Positions 43,001 to 56,248 of a DNA stretch of 64,000 nt are shown here, piece by piece; position 1 is the first letter of the stretch, and every line of letters begins with the position of its first letter. This DNA is from Sphagnum compactum. Lineage: Eukaryota > Bryophyta > Sphagnopsida > Sphagnales. A model generated the notes under the pieces. The model saw nothing but the letters and a program-made list of their open reading frames with translations. It was not told where the DNA came from and searched no databases. The DNA lies in NCBI GenBank assembly GCA_965153455.1, contig OZ234494.1, forward strand, positions 8,928,001 through 8,992,000. Direction: 5' to 3'. The position numbers were made by a program, and so were the translations under genes.

Positions 43001-46000
43001 TGGGGCAGAACAAGGGCGCCCTTTAGTGTGACATTCAAGTTTTTGTAAACAATTTCATCCACAACATTTTTAAGAGTATGTTTATTGCACACATTATATA
43101 TGTAATCATGGCCACACACTAGAAATGTAGTTTTTTAATGACTACCTTCCATGGTTTTTTGGTGTTGAATTGAATTTCTATTAACTAAAGAATATGTACA
43201 TTTTGTCTACTGCACCACCAGTTCAAGCAATGGCCTTGAGGTGCATCTCAATCTCTGCTCCCATGGCTTTTCACCATATATTGTCAATGTTTGAAAATAT
43301 CACCAACGATGCAAAATTAGTAAACAGATTTCTTTGGCCCAAGTTCTACTGGTTGACAATAAGGTGAGATGTACCAATGTTGGCTTATGTTATTGGATGC
43401 ATACTTTAGATTGCTTGTATGCTATTGGGAAGAATTGGTCTCAATTTTTCTTTTTGGTATTGCAAATATTTTTCAAGAGCATGGATGTTCATATATAAAA
43501 CTTGATGGGGTTCAACAAACCTATTAGCTAGAGCTACCTCCTATCCAATTCCCTTTTGTAGAGGTGGTATTGTTGTTTTTGATTTAAAAGCTTGTAAGGA
43601 ATGAGGATGACGTGGTGCTTTTCACAGGGGGGTAGTGTTGTGTTGTGTTTTGAGTGTTGAATGCAACTACACATATGTTCTAAACTATGTTGCTGGTGTG
43701 GGCACTAGATTCAGGTATAAACCAATATATGTGAGTTGGGCGTGTTTATGTTGCACCACGTGGAATTCTTTCTTAGAGCTTCACAAGTTTATAAGCCACA
43801 AAGGCAAGGGCAATTATAAGTTTGTTTCTTTGGGCATTTTTTTTTGTCGAAAGTACAAATCAGGTTTTGACCCTACTTCAATTAGCAACTTACTACTGGC
43901 CATAGCTACAATAGAAGCATTACTTCATTTTGATGAATGAAAATCATTTCACATGGAACTTGCAATAGACAATGTTAAAAAAGTTTTAGACCTTAATAAA
44001 TTGTAGCCTTTGGAGTGTGATTTTTTGGGTGATGATTATCCAACATTGAAACTTGTCTTTTGTTATTCAAATGCAAGTAAATGGCATGTTTAGGTCGAAG
44101 ATTCTAACACAAAAGAGTATATATCCTCTGTTGATATTCTACATGGTCTTAGTCTTCTACATATAACACACAAGGTGAGAATTTGCCACCTTTTCACTAA
44201 ATGTAACATGGGTTACTGGATTTATCTTCTTTGAGGCCCCCGATTTGTCATCATGAAATTTGAGATTGTCTTGCTCCCTTTTTGCCATTGATACAAGGAA
44301 AGCTTTAGTATTATTAGTTCACAACTACCAAATGGGTGCACATCCTTTCAATAGTTTACCCCTTGAAATCATTGAATCCACCTATGCATTTAGTATGTCA
44401 TTATTTTTTAGGCTTTCACAGTATGGTTATATTGAAAGCTCAATCTAGGACTACAACATGTACTGAATGTTACAAAGTAAAAACTTGTTAATTTCCCAAT
44501 TGACATGGGCTGAAGCTGAGGATTGAATATTCGTGTCTATGATTGGATGTTCTTTTAGGTGATTGGGTGAACCTCCTATTAGTGGCTTTGGAGTGGAGGT
44601 TAGACCACATCAAGATGAAATATTAGGTTTAGAAGGGGAGGCGTTGAAAGAAAAGCTCCATAAAATTGTTGTCCATCTCTTATGCACATGTGGCCTTCAA
44701 CTGTTATTCTAAAAACCTTTATAGTTGTGTTGTTTGTCTTTTTTACTTTGGTTGAATATCAAATTATGTATTGTCCCTTCTTTTTTTGTTTCCATTGATG
44801 GAACTTTTTTGTTCTTTCTTTTTAACTTGGGCTTTGTCTTTTGTCATATTCTCTTTTGGCGCAGGTTTACTTTCCTGAAATTTTCATTTGATGGATTTTA
44901 GTTTTATTGACCTCTTCATCATTCTCACATTATTGGAAATCATAGACACCTTGCTTCCATGTTATGCATACATGAATGTAATATTGTTCCAAAATGTGGT
45001 TTTCTTGGTAGGTCTGGAATGCTTTGAAAGATGTTATTGATGTGCAAAATCTAGAAACTATTTCTGATGTGTAGGTATTCTTGATCTCCTTCTTTTTCCT
45101 TTCTCGAGTGTGTGGTAAACACCCTTTTTTTTATGATAAGAGCTGTTATATTTTTTATATATTTGCTATCTAAGTTTATGGTGAATAAACAATACATTCA
45201 ACTTTTCTAGGGGCTATCAAACAAATGTTGGGGTGTTTTCTTTCTCTTTTATCTTTCCTTCCTCCTATAGGTTTCTATAGTCTATGACAACTTCTTTATG
45301 TAGACTTGAGAATAAGGATTTGTAGATTTCTTCACATGGACCTAGGACATATTAGGAAGCGTGGAAAATTACAATTAAAAACAATTCCAAAGGACCTTAT
45401 TGGAAAACCAGATGGCTAGAATCGTAATTTCTTACCACCTTATGAATTTTTTGTGCTTTCATGCTTCTCTAAGCAGTGGTGCATTATGAACTAGACCATT
45501 GAACTATGAACTAGTGATCTAAGTAGGTTATCTCTTCTAGGTATATGCCATCCTTTGAGAAAAGGTATGTGCCTATCTTGACTAATGAACCATCTTAAAG
45601 TGAAAAATGTGTTATGAGCCATTTTGAACTAGCTTGATCAATGGGGAATTGCAGGAGAACATTTGTGGCCGAGGTCATATAGATTGGTGGAAAGCAGACC
45701 ATAATTTTCTAACTTGCATAATTAACGTTAAGTTGACATAAATCGTTAACTCACATGTTGGTTTTAATTCTTTGATATCTCCATATTAATATTTCAATTG
45801 TATGTTCACTAGTTTTTGCCTTGTTTGTTGTTTCCATTGATTTGTTTTTCTTTATTTGATTCCTTGTTTCCTTAGCTATAGATTGCATATTACTTCTTCA
45901 GGTTGTTAATTGTCTTGCTTTGTACCATTTGCAATAAATTCATCATGCAGTAACAAGTGATTTCGGGATTGCATGTTGAGTAAAATGAAATCTTACATGG

Positions 46001-46044
46001 TACTAGCACATCATGAGGCAACACCAGACATAGCCATTGACATA
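43001..46044. other. Intergenic DNA, no recognised gene
   Basis: Open frames of up to about 100 codons (for example 43635-43940 and 44260-44448) are present but carry no motif I can name. AT-rich with many T-runs; a decayed intron-containing gene is possible but not supported. Confidence 0.4.
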
Positions 46045-46049
46045 CTTCT

Positions 46050-46813
46050 TGTTAGAAATACTATTCGTTTCTAATTCCCGATGTTGATGAATGTGTGAAA
46101 CATTCATCAAAAGGATGAATAGTATTCACATCCTTATAGTACTTAGGTTGAGTTAAATAGTGGTGGTTAGGGTTTGGAAGTGGAGACTACTTAGGGCTTG
46201 GCGGCGACTAGGGTTAATGTTTTGTGGCGGCTAGGGTTAGGCAATGGCTAGGGTTAGGGTTAAGTGGCGGCTACTTTAGGGTTAGGAGATAGTATATATT
46301 GGAATGTTTTTTAGTAGTCTTTCATTATTTCCTTTCGTGGTTTTGAGTGAACCTTCAAGCTTTGTTAGTTGTTGCAAGCCATAGTTTTGTGATTGTAGCA
46401 TTTGAAGCATACAACCTTTATGATTTTTGTTACTTCATACAATTGTTCCATTTCATGAACCTTAAGTGTTTCATTTTTGCTTATTTTCAAGTTGGCTTAT
46501 TTTCAAGTTGCTTATATTCAAAACCACGAAAGGAGATAATGAAAGACTCTTCAAAACCACTCCAATATATATTATCTTCTAACCCTAAAGTAGCCGCAAC
46601 TTAACCCTAACCTAGCCGCCGCCTAACCCTAGCCGCCACGAAACCCTAACCCTAGCCGCCACCAAGCCCTAAGTAGTCTCCACTTCCAAACCCTAACCAC
46701 CACTAATTAACTCAACCTAACTACTATAAGGATGTGAATACTATTCATCCATTTGATGAATGTTTCACACATTCATCAACATTGGGAATTAGAAACGAAT
46801 AGTATTTCTAACA
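46050..46813. mobile_element. Tail-to-tail CopA LTR pair
   Basis: A plus-strand LTR (46050 to about 46495, lacking only its last bases) meets a minus-strand LTR that lacks its outer ~130 bp (about 46515-46813). At the junction GCTTATTTTCAAGTTG occurs twice in a row. The pair can fold back on itself over roughly 300 bp. Confidence 0.85.
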
Positions 46814-46935
46814 CTCCCACTCTATGACGTTTCTAATCTAAACATGGTTATCAACTTATGATGTCGTTCTTTGGATAATGCCTTGGTAAGGACATCCGCC
46901 ACCATTTGTTCTGTTGGACAATATTCAAATCAAGA
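46814..46935 (-). pseudogene. Tail of copia RNase H
   Basis: About 120 bp left of unrelated DNA encode the RNase H C-terminus ([18 protein letters not shown]-type) on the minus strand and belong to the minus-strand LTR of the pair. The remainder of that element is missing. Confidence 0.85.
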
Positions 46936-47720
46936 AGCTGAGTTGTTCTCCCTCATTGAATTTGCTGCTATTTTCAAGACCAAAATTATAAAGACCTCAA
47001 TACCACCACCCAATTGTCTTGAGGGTGATGTTTTAGAGAGCACTTTTGTTGTCATATCTACAAGCTGCTGGGATACCCTAGGATCTGTAAATAGCCTTTG
47101 TGTCACAAGAAAGGGCAGGCAAAACTCATATAAAGTATACACAATGACAGAAGAAACTTTTGATGAATTTTGACAGACTAATTGTGAGAGTGAAGTGCAC
47201 ATATTGACCTGGGTCAAAGTTGAAAATGTGTTCCCCAGGGTCCAATCCTTTTACTACAACCCAAATTCCTCACAGGCACCTCATCACTGGACACAAATGG
47301 AGTCTACCCCACACACTCTATAACACAAGATTCACACAATGAGCATGTGGGATTTTGCACACTGGACATGTGGATCGTGAACAATTGTTAGGTTTGGTAG
47401 ACCCAAGAAACCTCTCCATAAAGAGCCAGAAAAAGGCCATAGGAAAACTATTATGTTCCTTTCAATCTAGGAAACACAATCCATGAAGTTGGGTACACAA
47501 AAAAGGTGATGAAATCAATTGTGCAACACTGCAAAGGTTTGTTGCTCAATCATTGTTGCTCTATCTTGTGAAAGTGAGCAAGATGAGAGCACTTCTGAAA
47601 TCACCCATGTGTGATCAAAGAAATGAAGCATGAAGCCAAGGAATTGAGGAGGGGACAAGGGGACTCTATTCCAGTCTCCAAACCCCAGTGTTGGACTTCA
47701 ATTCCCTGAACAAGAAAAGG
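46936..47720. other. Spacer before the KLCR pseudogene
   Basis: Open frames occur on both strands around 46930-47217 without a recognised motif. No repeat seen. Confidence 0.35.
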
Positions 47721-47721
47721 T

Positions 47722-49667
47722 ATGGAATCTTACAGTGGAACACAACCCATTCTTATTGTCCTACTGGTCTTAGCCACCACCATCATCATTATTATGGTGT
47801 GGAACCTCTCTCGTCAAATCCACAGGAACACATCAATGGTGCCAAGTCTCACAAATGGATCATACAACCCATTGCCTTTCTCAATCATGCTTACATGTCA
47901 AAGGATGAATGCCCCTGGGGCAGTAGTAGTTGCTGTTGCAGATAGCAGCAATTTGGGTCCTTACCTCATCAAGCTTGCTAAGCCTCATGCCTCTGGAGAG
48001 AACTTGATTACTTGTAAAATTGTTGCAAAATGTGATGGTGTGTTGTTGGACACCCTTCAATCTTCTCAACTATGAATTCATTCTTTTTGCTCTCAAGATC
48101 CTTCTGTTGCGCTTTTGAGACCACATCATCATATGTGAAGTTTGATGACTTTTACATGCTGATAACTTCCAAAGTCCATAGCACAGTCTACTGTATTGCA
48201 GAAGTATAGAAAAACCAATTGACACTTATGGACCTAAAGTTTCCAATTACAAGTAGAAATGCACAACTCATTACTCATATAATTCTGGTACTACAACATT
48301 TTTTAAATTTTGGAACATGATAATGGGGCTATTTTTGTAGGCAATGGAGTTTGTAGATGCAAGGGAAATGTGTGGGCATGCTAAATAATGACCCATACAG
48401 AACAAGACTGTGATTTGGGATCATTGGAAGAAGCTCTAAAGATCACAAGCTCCTTGCTACCATCCATAGCGCTGAAGGAGACCATGGCCAGACTTTGGAC
48501 TGTTTGGTGTATGCTAATTCCATCTTTGTGCAGCATGCTCAGGAGGTACAAAACTTGTACATGTCCACAGTCTAGCCCACTTTTAAAAGTATTGCATGTC
48601 CAATGGTTTTCCTTGTTTGGGATGCAGATTCTATCACATATAATAAATCCATAGTACCTATTGGCAGCATTTTCAAAGCATTGGATGAACTGAGATTCAG
48701 AACAATCAGGAGATGATCGATTCCAAACAAGTTGTGGAATGCTGTATTTTGAAAGGAACTTCCATTTCTCCATTCAATGTGGTAAATTTTGGTAATGTGT
48801 TCGAACAAACTGTTTGTGTAGATTGATGTGGCAACAACAAATGCAAGCATTGGAGATCTTACCTTCTTGCACTTGGTTGTGATGCTAAAGCAGTTTCGTA
48901 TTATGAAAAAGTTCTTACAGACTTCAAGAACTTGAAAGGAGATAACCACAGAATTGTAACATTGGCATATATGAATTTAGCAGAGTCCACCTAGGAACCA
49001 ACAAGCCTCATGAGGTGAAATCCTCTGTGAAGTTGCACTCCATATCTATGGAAAGCAAGGAGCTAGGTATGCCACCCCCTAGGGACATAAGCTCATGGGT
49101 TGGCTGACATTGTATCCATTCTAGATGAATTGAATGAGAAAGATCACCCTTTTCCTCCTCCAACATGCTTTCAACATTCTTGGCAAATCACCAAATGACA
49201 TGTTGGTCAAAGGATTAATATCTTCTTTTATACAAAATGAAATATCCATGCTCTCAAAAATGCAGATTGGCATCTTTTAGTATTGCAATTTGATGTGGTG
49301 GCTGATTTTGTAGGATCACGAATTGCATTGTCTAGAATTGGAGCTCAAATAGGAATCTTCCATTACATCTTGGAAGACTTTGACCTTGGATTGGATGCCC
49401 TAAGAAGTGTGGTGAAGAAACTCAAAGATGGACCAATGAGAACAATGGTTTTATTCAAGTTGATTTTGAATCAGATAGGTCTAACCTTAGTGGAGCTATG
49501 CGGCATCAAGTAAGCAGCCAATGTATTTGATGAGGCCAAGGATGTTTTTGAACAATCATCTAGACCTAACCATCTAAATACATTGGATGTATGTAATAAT
49601 CTTGCCAGCACATATGATGTGCTAGGGAGCTGGGAAGGTAATGAAACTAAAGACACATTCTCCTTAT
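47722..49667 (+). pseudogene. Decayed kinesin light chain-related (KLCR, TPR) gene
   Basis: Plant KLCR proteins are tetratricopeptide-repeat proteins linked to microtubules and the cell cortex. Pieces in order: NLGPYLIKLAKPHASGEN at 47948-48002 within a 117-codon frame starting at 47722; SLEEA then, after a frameshift, HSAEGDHGQTLDCLVYANS (about 48428-48530); IDVATTNASIGD and KAVSYYEKVLTDFKNLKGDN (about 48818-48945) with MNLAES; GLADIVSILDELNEKDH and AFNILGKSPNDMLVK in different frames (about 49098-49208); IGAQIGIFHYILEDFD, LNQIGLTLVELCGIK, stop, then VFDEAKDVFEQ and LDVCNNLASTYDVLGSWE (about 49320-49637). A GGAAG/GTAATG site at about 49637 looks like an old splice donor, so the copy was not made from mRNA. 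At least three frameshifts and two stops. The N-terminal membrane-like stretch of the first frame may be unrelated. Confidence 0.62.
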
Positions 49668-49669
49668 CT

Positions 49670-52600
49670 CTTTACATGTCTATTTTGTTTTGTCAAGTTT
49701 TATACTCATTTCACATTGGATATGGTTATCACCTAACACAAATGCCATCATCTTGTTGGAATGGATGTTGGAGGTGAAGGAGGAGAAACCGGCAACACAC
49801 CAAATATCCAAGATGATCATCAAATAGGCTTGTATGAACTTCCCAACCAACAAGGTTGTACCACTACGCACAAAAAGTCCTACAAGTTGGTGGAATTGCT
49901 TGTGAATGTTAAGAAAGCCTTCCAAACCTCCAAGTGACACTTTTTGTACTACATTCCCTACCACATCAACCTTTGCTTGAAGAGTAATTTGACACAATGT
50001 GTTTTTTACATCAAGATATGGGAAACAATGCAACTTCCAACTTGCAGAGGAAAAACCCAATGTACAAATCCAAGGATCAAAACTCACACCAAACCTAGTG
50101 GAGGTGGATATAATTTTGAAATCATAAGTGGAATACATGTATACTTTGATGAAATATTTAAGCATTGCATTAGTTGTGTAAAATTTGTGGAAGATTTTGG
50201 AACTTGGGCAAGTAGGAATTTGTAGTGGTTGTTATGGATTTGATGTATAATTTTAGAACAATGTAAATTTTCATTTTCATTTCAATTTATGCAGAGACTA
50301 ATCACAAAATCTTGAAGTCATTGGATTAGGCCCCTTCTAAAGGACTCTTCCATTCTTTGCCTTTGCAAACCAATTCCACATCTCACATTGTTGGGGTCAC
50401 AATCTTTTATGGACTTCTTAAACATGTAATGAATCAATGAATAGTGTACAACCCAATATCATACATTATCATTCATTGATCATTCATTGATCATTATAAG
50501 CAAGGATTCTTCAATTTGATCCTCATAGTTTTTATTAAATAGCTCTTTATTGAAGTAGTGAATTTCTTTGACATAAACATAATTTCCATTCCAAGATATC
50601 TAATAACATCCCGCAATGAATGTTTGCATGATAAAACTCATTTGCAATACATTTCTAAATCTAAAAGTTATTCCATGCTTTCCATCTCCCACCTTTGTTT
50701 CCTAAGATGGATATTCAATAGGTCTATTATATTTAGACCTTTAAAAGTATGTGGGTATTCTTCTTAAAGTCAAATGTGTAACATGTTCTTTATTAAGGAA
50801 GAGGTTTTCATTCTAATAAAGTTTGGTGCTTTTCATTTTTTTTTCATGCTTTATCCACCCATTTAGAAAACACATGGACCTTCATCCTTGGGTGTCTTCA
50901 TCCTAAGGAATTCTACCCATGACTTTTTTAAAGAACTTTTAAGAGTCATGTTGAAGTTTGGGGCATAGAATTGAAGCGATATGTTGAATGTTTTATTTTT
51001 AAATTATAAATATGACAAATAATGTTAATTTAATAAGTTCCAACCAAAAAAAATGTAAATTGAAAAAAGTGGAATCGTGTTTTGGTTTTGATGTAAGAGA
51101 TTTTTTTTACAAAGAACTTTGTAACTATCAATGTAATTAGGACATGTAACAATACAAATTTTATTAATTATCAACCATTGGTATGTATGTAAATGACTTA
51201 ATATTTCATTTTCATAATATTTTGATAGTTAAGTAACAATCTAAAGCTTTTTTGGTCTCTATGTGGCAACAAAAATTATATTTATGACATCCTAAGTGGT
51301 ACTCGTTAACATCAAGACACCTCATTATAAGAAAAGTTTTTGCAATAATAAGTGCAACTTTATCTTTCAAATGAAAGGGCAGCACATACTCAACATGAAC
51401 CCAAGACCCTATGAACATTAACAAAATAAATTAACTCAATGATCATACACAACTCACTACCATCTATTGGCATTTATCCAAATGCATTCTAGTGAGACAT
51501 CATTCCATGGGACTCTTGAATATGACTTGTGCAAGCCCAAATTTGAGATTTTTTAATAATGGACCCAATCCTTTGTGGCATTTGAAGTTTTAGAAGCACA
51601 ATGTAATCCATTAAATTACACCATCAAACATGAAGAGAACATCAATATGCAAGTTCTAGTTCAAAACATTAGTGGGTTTTGTTATGTTTTTTGATATATT
51701 CTATGATCTTGCACATGAAATATGTTACTTGGTGTAAACTACTTATTTATGTGGTTCATTTATCCTTTTATTTAATTGTTGTTGGGTTCTTACCCCTTAC
51801 CATCCATCTAAATACCACATACTTGATGGTTAGGGCCTTAAGCATCAAAGTTCATGTACAATTACTTATATACCCACAACCACACATTGTTCAAACCCCC
51901 CTTGATGACTAACATCATCCTACACAAAATGACAATATTCTTCCAGCACCAACTTATTACCAAACCAAAGGTTACAAATACTTTCATTCTAACATCTTGT
52001 TGATCCATACTCTTCCATCTTACCCTTCCTCAACAAACCAACACCCCCTTTAGATATGCCATCATACATCCTAACTCCAAAATCAATCATTGCATCAATA
52101 TTTTGTTGCACACATAGCTACGAAGCAAAATCATGTCTATATATCATAGCTTGATTTTCTTACAAGGATTAGTGTGAGCTAAACTACTTTTAAAATTGGC
52201 GAACCAATTTCCTTACTTTCTTTCCCTTTATATACACACGCTGGTGGTTTCAACCAACCCTTTAGCTATAAATGTTTAGTCATTATACTAACTACCTTTA
52301 CCATGTAGTCGATTTCTTGGTTCAACTTGTTTATCAAAAGCCTTAAACATGCCAGTTTGCTACTATTAGCTAACTTACTATGTTATATGGTTCAATTTGC
52401 ACATGTCGATTGATTAGCTAGTCCTTTGAGGCTTGGCTTGTCTTACCAGCTTGCTTTATGTTTTTTCAATTCAACCTTCTACTATTTTTGTTTTGGTTGA
52501 AGGTAAACCTTTCATTTGACCCCCAAATTTTGGCCTTTCATTTTTTTTATTTAAAATTAAATAGTTTCATGTTATTCAAATTAAGTTAATGGTACAAAAT

Positions 52601-53120
52601 AAATTATTTAATAGAATTTAGTAAAATGAATGTTATCAACAATGATCCAAGATTTACAAATAGTATAATAGTATTTGTTAGGTAAATATTTGAGGTACGT
52701 ACACTTTTTGTAAACTTATTAATATATATGAAATCATGAAATGCCAAGGTTCATGTGTAAATTTTTTTTCAATTTTGTGATGTTCCTCAAATGGCAACTG
52801 TCTATAAATATATTTAGTCAAATTTAACAATATTCAAAATATGACAATAAACATTTTTGAATACCCTTTGATATCGAAGGTAATTGTGGCAATTTTTGGT
52901 GAATGTTTAGGAGAAAAATATTTGGTTTGGAAAAACAAATTGAAAGGAATTCATGACAAAAAAATCAAAAATACTTTTGCAAAATGGAAAAAAAATTCCA
53001 TAATAAAAATCATTGATTCATGAATGAAATTTCAATCAAGGGAAAAAAAATGAAATGCTATGTATTGTGATATACTCATAAAACATAAAAATGTTTTGTT
53101 TTTTTTTGACAAAATTGGAA
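49670..53120. other. AT-rich intergenic DNA
   Basis: A 161-codon minus-strand frame at 49680-50165 has no family motif I recognise. A B-box-like GTTCAAACCCC lies near 51890. Otherwise nothing. Confidence 0.4.
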
Positions 53121-55985
53121 AGTTTAAGTTTATTGTGTTTGGCATGAAATTGTTTAGGAAATTCAAATTTTAACATACATTTTCTTTTTCAAAAGTTATT
53201 CAAATGCTACAATTGAAAATATGATTTTAAAACTTATTCAATAATGTATTTTTTAACACTTTATTATAATTGATAAATATTAAATTTAAAAGGTTTAAAA
53301 TAACTTAAAATAACATGTCATGAATAAATTTACAATTTGTTTTTGTTTAAATTGACCTACAATCCTTGTGAATTCAATGTGAATTAAATCATGCATTCAT
53401 TAAATCTTTAACAATGTCATTTCCATTATGTAAAATGTGTCCAATTTTTGAAGAATTGCAAGTTTTTATTTTCCCCAATATGATTCACTAAAGTTTTTTA
53501 TTTATTTCTATGATATTACTAAAATCACAATCATCCATAAGAAGATTTAGCCACATTTGGTTATAGACAAGTTATGGAGTTGGAAACTTGTTTAAATCCT
53601 TCAATATTATGGCTACCTACTATAATTTATTGTAAAAAATTGATGATATATAATTTTTTAAATTTAACACATTTTGATTTTTTTCTTTCAAATTTATCTT
53701 TTGTTGATGTTTTTGCCGCTTTAAATTGGCAAAAATTAGCCCAATTTTTTTTTAAACTAAGCAATCAATATAGCCATTTAATCTCAATATCATATTTGTT
53801 TAGCAACATGAATCGTACACTAAATACAAATGATTAATTACACAACTTTGAAAAAAACCACAATTTGTTTTTTAAATGATGTAAGAATATATTTTACCTT
53901 CGTTTCCTTTGTAAAAATAGAAATAACATATCTAATGAAATTTTAGCATTAAAGAGTTGGATTAAACCCCCCTTCCCCCACCAACCAACATGTTTTTATG
54001 GTTTCAAATTTTCCTAATTTGGCAATTCTTGTTCGGAAAAAAATGGAAATAATTACGAAAATTCAAGAAAAAATGTAAACAACAAAAAGTTTGCCAAAAG
54101 TTTGAGATCACAAATTTGAAGAAAAAACTCCTAATGAATAAAATATATATATATTAATAATTTCAACCTTAAACACATAAACATCAATTTTATTTGAATT
54201 TGTTTAAGTTCAATTTTTAAAATGACGATAAAATTTATCGATTTTTTTAAAACATTAAAATTAATATTAGTGATGTAACTAATGTTTACTTTGATAATGA
54301 ATTTCCATCATTTTGCAAACATAAAAAGGGGCCATCAACATCAACAAAACATTTTTAATTAAAAACAACAAAATTTTTAATTTTAAACTTTTTTTAATGG
54401 TATAATTCTATAATCGATTTTAGGATTTATAACCAAAATATAAAAATATTTTAACAAATTTATAACTCCATATACATGGTCTATAGCCAAAACATGGTTA
54501 AATCTTGTTGTTGATGATTTTGAAGAACACCAAAAAATTGAACAAATAAAAAGATAAAAATATTCATTCATGTAATTATATGATCACCATTTATAAATCA
54601 TTCATTTATTTGATTTTTAAAATAAAAATTCAGAACTCACCTTTAAATATTTCGACATAAACTTGTAACAAAATAAGCCTTAAAATTGATAAATCACGTT
54701 TAAAATAAAAATAAGAAGTAAAAAATATTAATAATTTTTAAATTTTTAAATAACTTAATTTTAATTATAATAAAATAATTTAAAAATAATTTAAAGAAAA
54801 TTTTAATTTAAAGAATTAAAAAATAATCATTTTTTTCAACATTGATTATTTTTTCATACACCAAGAGAAAAAAATGGAAAAAATTAAAGATTATTTCTAA
54901 GGGTTTTTGTGTGGCATCATGAACATGTATAATAAAAAACTTGTTCATGATGCCTAAAACAAACTAAGGAAAAACATACATTTTAATTTACATAAATGTA
55001 TAAGAGCTTAATATATGAAAAAATCGTATTTAGAAGTCTACATGCATCTTAGACTTTGCATGTATGAACATTTGACCTAATCATTAACCCATTCAAATAT
55101 AAATGTGAAATCTGCTTAATTTTTTATACATTTATTTTAAAAAATTATGGTGAATGCAAAATGCAACTTATAAATAATGGATTTAACATATTCAAAATGA
55201 ATGATGTACTCATGTGCAAATGTTGACAATTCAAAAGATGTGAAAATTTCACTAACCCATTCAAGTATAATGTGAGACATTAAGTTATTATGTGTGTTTC
55301 AATGTATACTAGTAAATGCACTATGCAACATTTGAATAATGGTTTCAATAAGTTCAAAGTGGATGATTCAATTCATGTAAATATGTTGATAGTTTTTAAA
55401 AATCTGAAAAAACTCACCAAACCATTGCATGCATTTTAATATATTCTAATAAATGCAAGATGCAACTTGTGAATATTGGTTTTTAACATATTAAAAATGC
55501 GGTTTAACTCATGTACACATGTTGATAATTCAAAAGATGTGAAAAAAATCAATAATTCGTTCCAATATAAATGTGGGGTTTTAAATTATTATTACATGTG
55601 TTTTAATAAATTATGGATAAATGTAAAATGCAATCCATGACTAATGGTTTCAACATGTTAAAAGTTGATGGTTCAACTCATGTACCATGTTGATAGTTGA
55701 AAAGATGTCAAAACCCATTATAATGCATTGTGTAAATAAAACTAAAGGCTACCTCAATTTTCACATTAACAATTTGAAATTAAAATAAAATAAAGTAGGG
55801 TTCAAATTATATTCATAAATGAAAAACATAGTGAACATAATAACTAGAACAACATTGACCATTAATTAGTGCAACAAGCCACTTGCAAACTTAAAATGGC
55901 TAAATGTAGTCGAAATATAGTCAAATCGGATAGTAGTCACAATTTGTGGGGGTGGAAAAAAGGACAAGATTTTTTCTTGTCATGC
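53121..55985. repeat. Large direct repeat, copy 1 (~2.9 kb)
   Basis: Starts with AGTTTAAGTTTATTGTGTTT, and its landmarks recur in the same order in copy 2: CACATTTGGTTAT (53551), TTTTCCTAATTTGG (54009), GCATCATGAACAT (about 54913), ATTGACCATTAATTAGTGCA (55853) and GGACAAGATTT (55961). Extremely AT-rich, non-coding. Diverged by many indels. Confidence 0.85.
55152..55730. repeat. Internal ~140-170-bp tandem repeats in copy 1
   Basis: Units begin at about 55152, 55314, 55452 and 55620, each starting AAATGCA(A/C)(A/T/G)ATGCAA and followed by TTCAA, TCATGT, TGTTGA and GATGTGAAAA landmarks. Equivalent units occur in copy 2 (about 57850-58400). Confidence 0.8.
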
Positions 55986-56248
55986 TTCTCAAAATTATGT
56001 GACACCCCAACAAAAACGGAATCATTTTTGAAAATGAACTTTTAAATACAAAACCAAAACCAATAGTGGTTTATGCATGTTGACAAAGGTTTTGATGTCA
56101 TTTGCCATTATGTACATGTTTGTAAATTACATTTTTACAAAATACGTTAATGCACACGTTCATCAAGGATTGAATCCAAGTCCTCATGGAAGCACACCAA
56201 GGTCTTAACCACCAAACCACTTCAAAACTTTATTAACAAAGAAAAAAA
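55986..56248. other. Spacer between the two large direct copies
   Basis: About 260 bp, not shared by the flanking copies. It contains the tRNA-like boxes at 56167-56214. Confidence 0.6.
56150..56222 (-). repeat. tRNA-like sequence, possible SINE head
   Basis: The minus strand has TGGTGGTTAAGACC (56201-56214, A-box-like) and, 24-25 bases later, GGATTCAATCC (56167-56177, B-box-like). The spacing fits an RNA polymerase III internal promoter as in tRNA-derived SINEs. It lacks a full cloverleaf, and no SINE body or tail is evident. Confidence 0.33.

Noticed and set aside
43635-44448. Two open frames as exons of an unknown host gene
   Set aside because: No family resemblance, no consistent splice sites, and strong T-rich composition; left as unidentified DNA.
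49680-50165. 161-codon minus-strand frame as a gene
   Set aside because: No recognised motif, and the region has no supporting start context or neighbours; chance frame is likely.
51790-51905. Second tRNA-like element (GTTCAAACCCC B-box near 51890)
   Set aside because: The A-box candidate lies too far upstream and no cloverleaf arms can be drawn.
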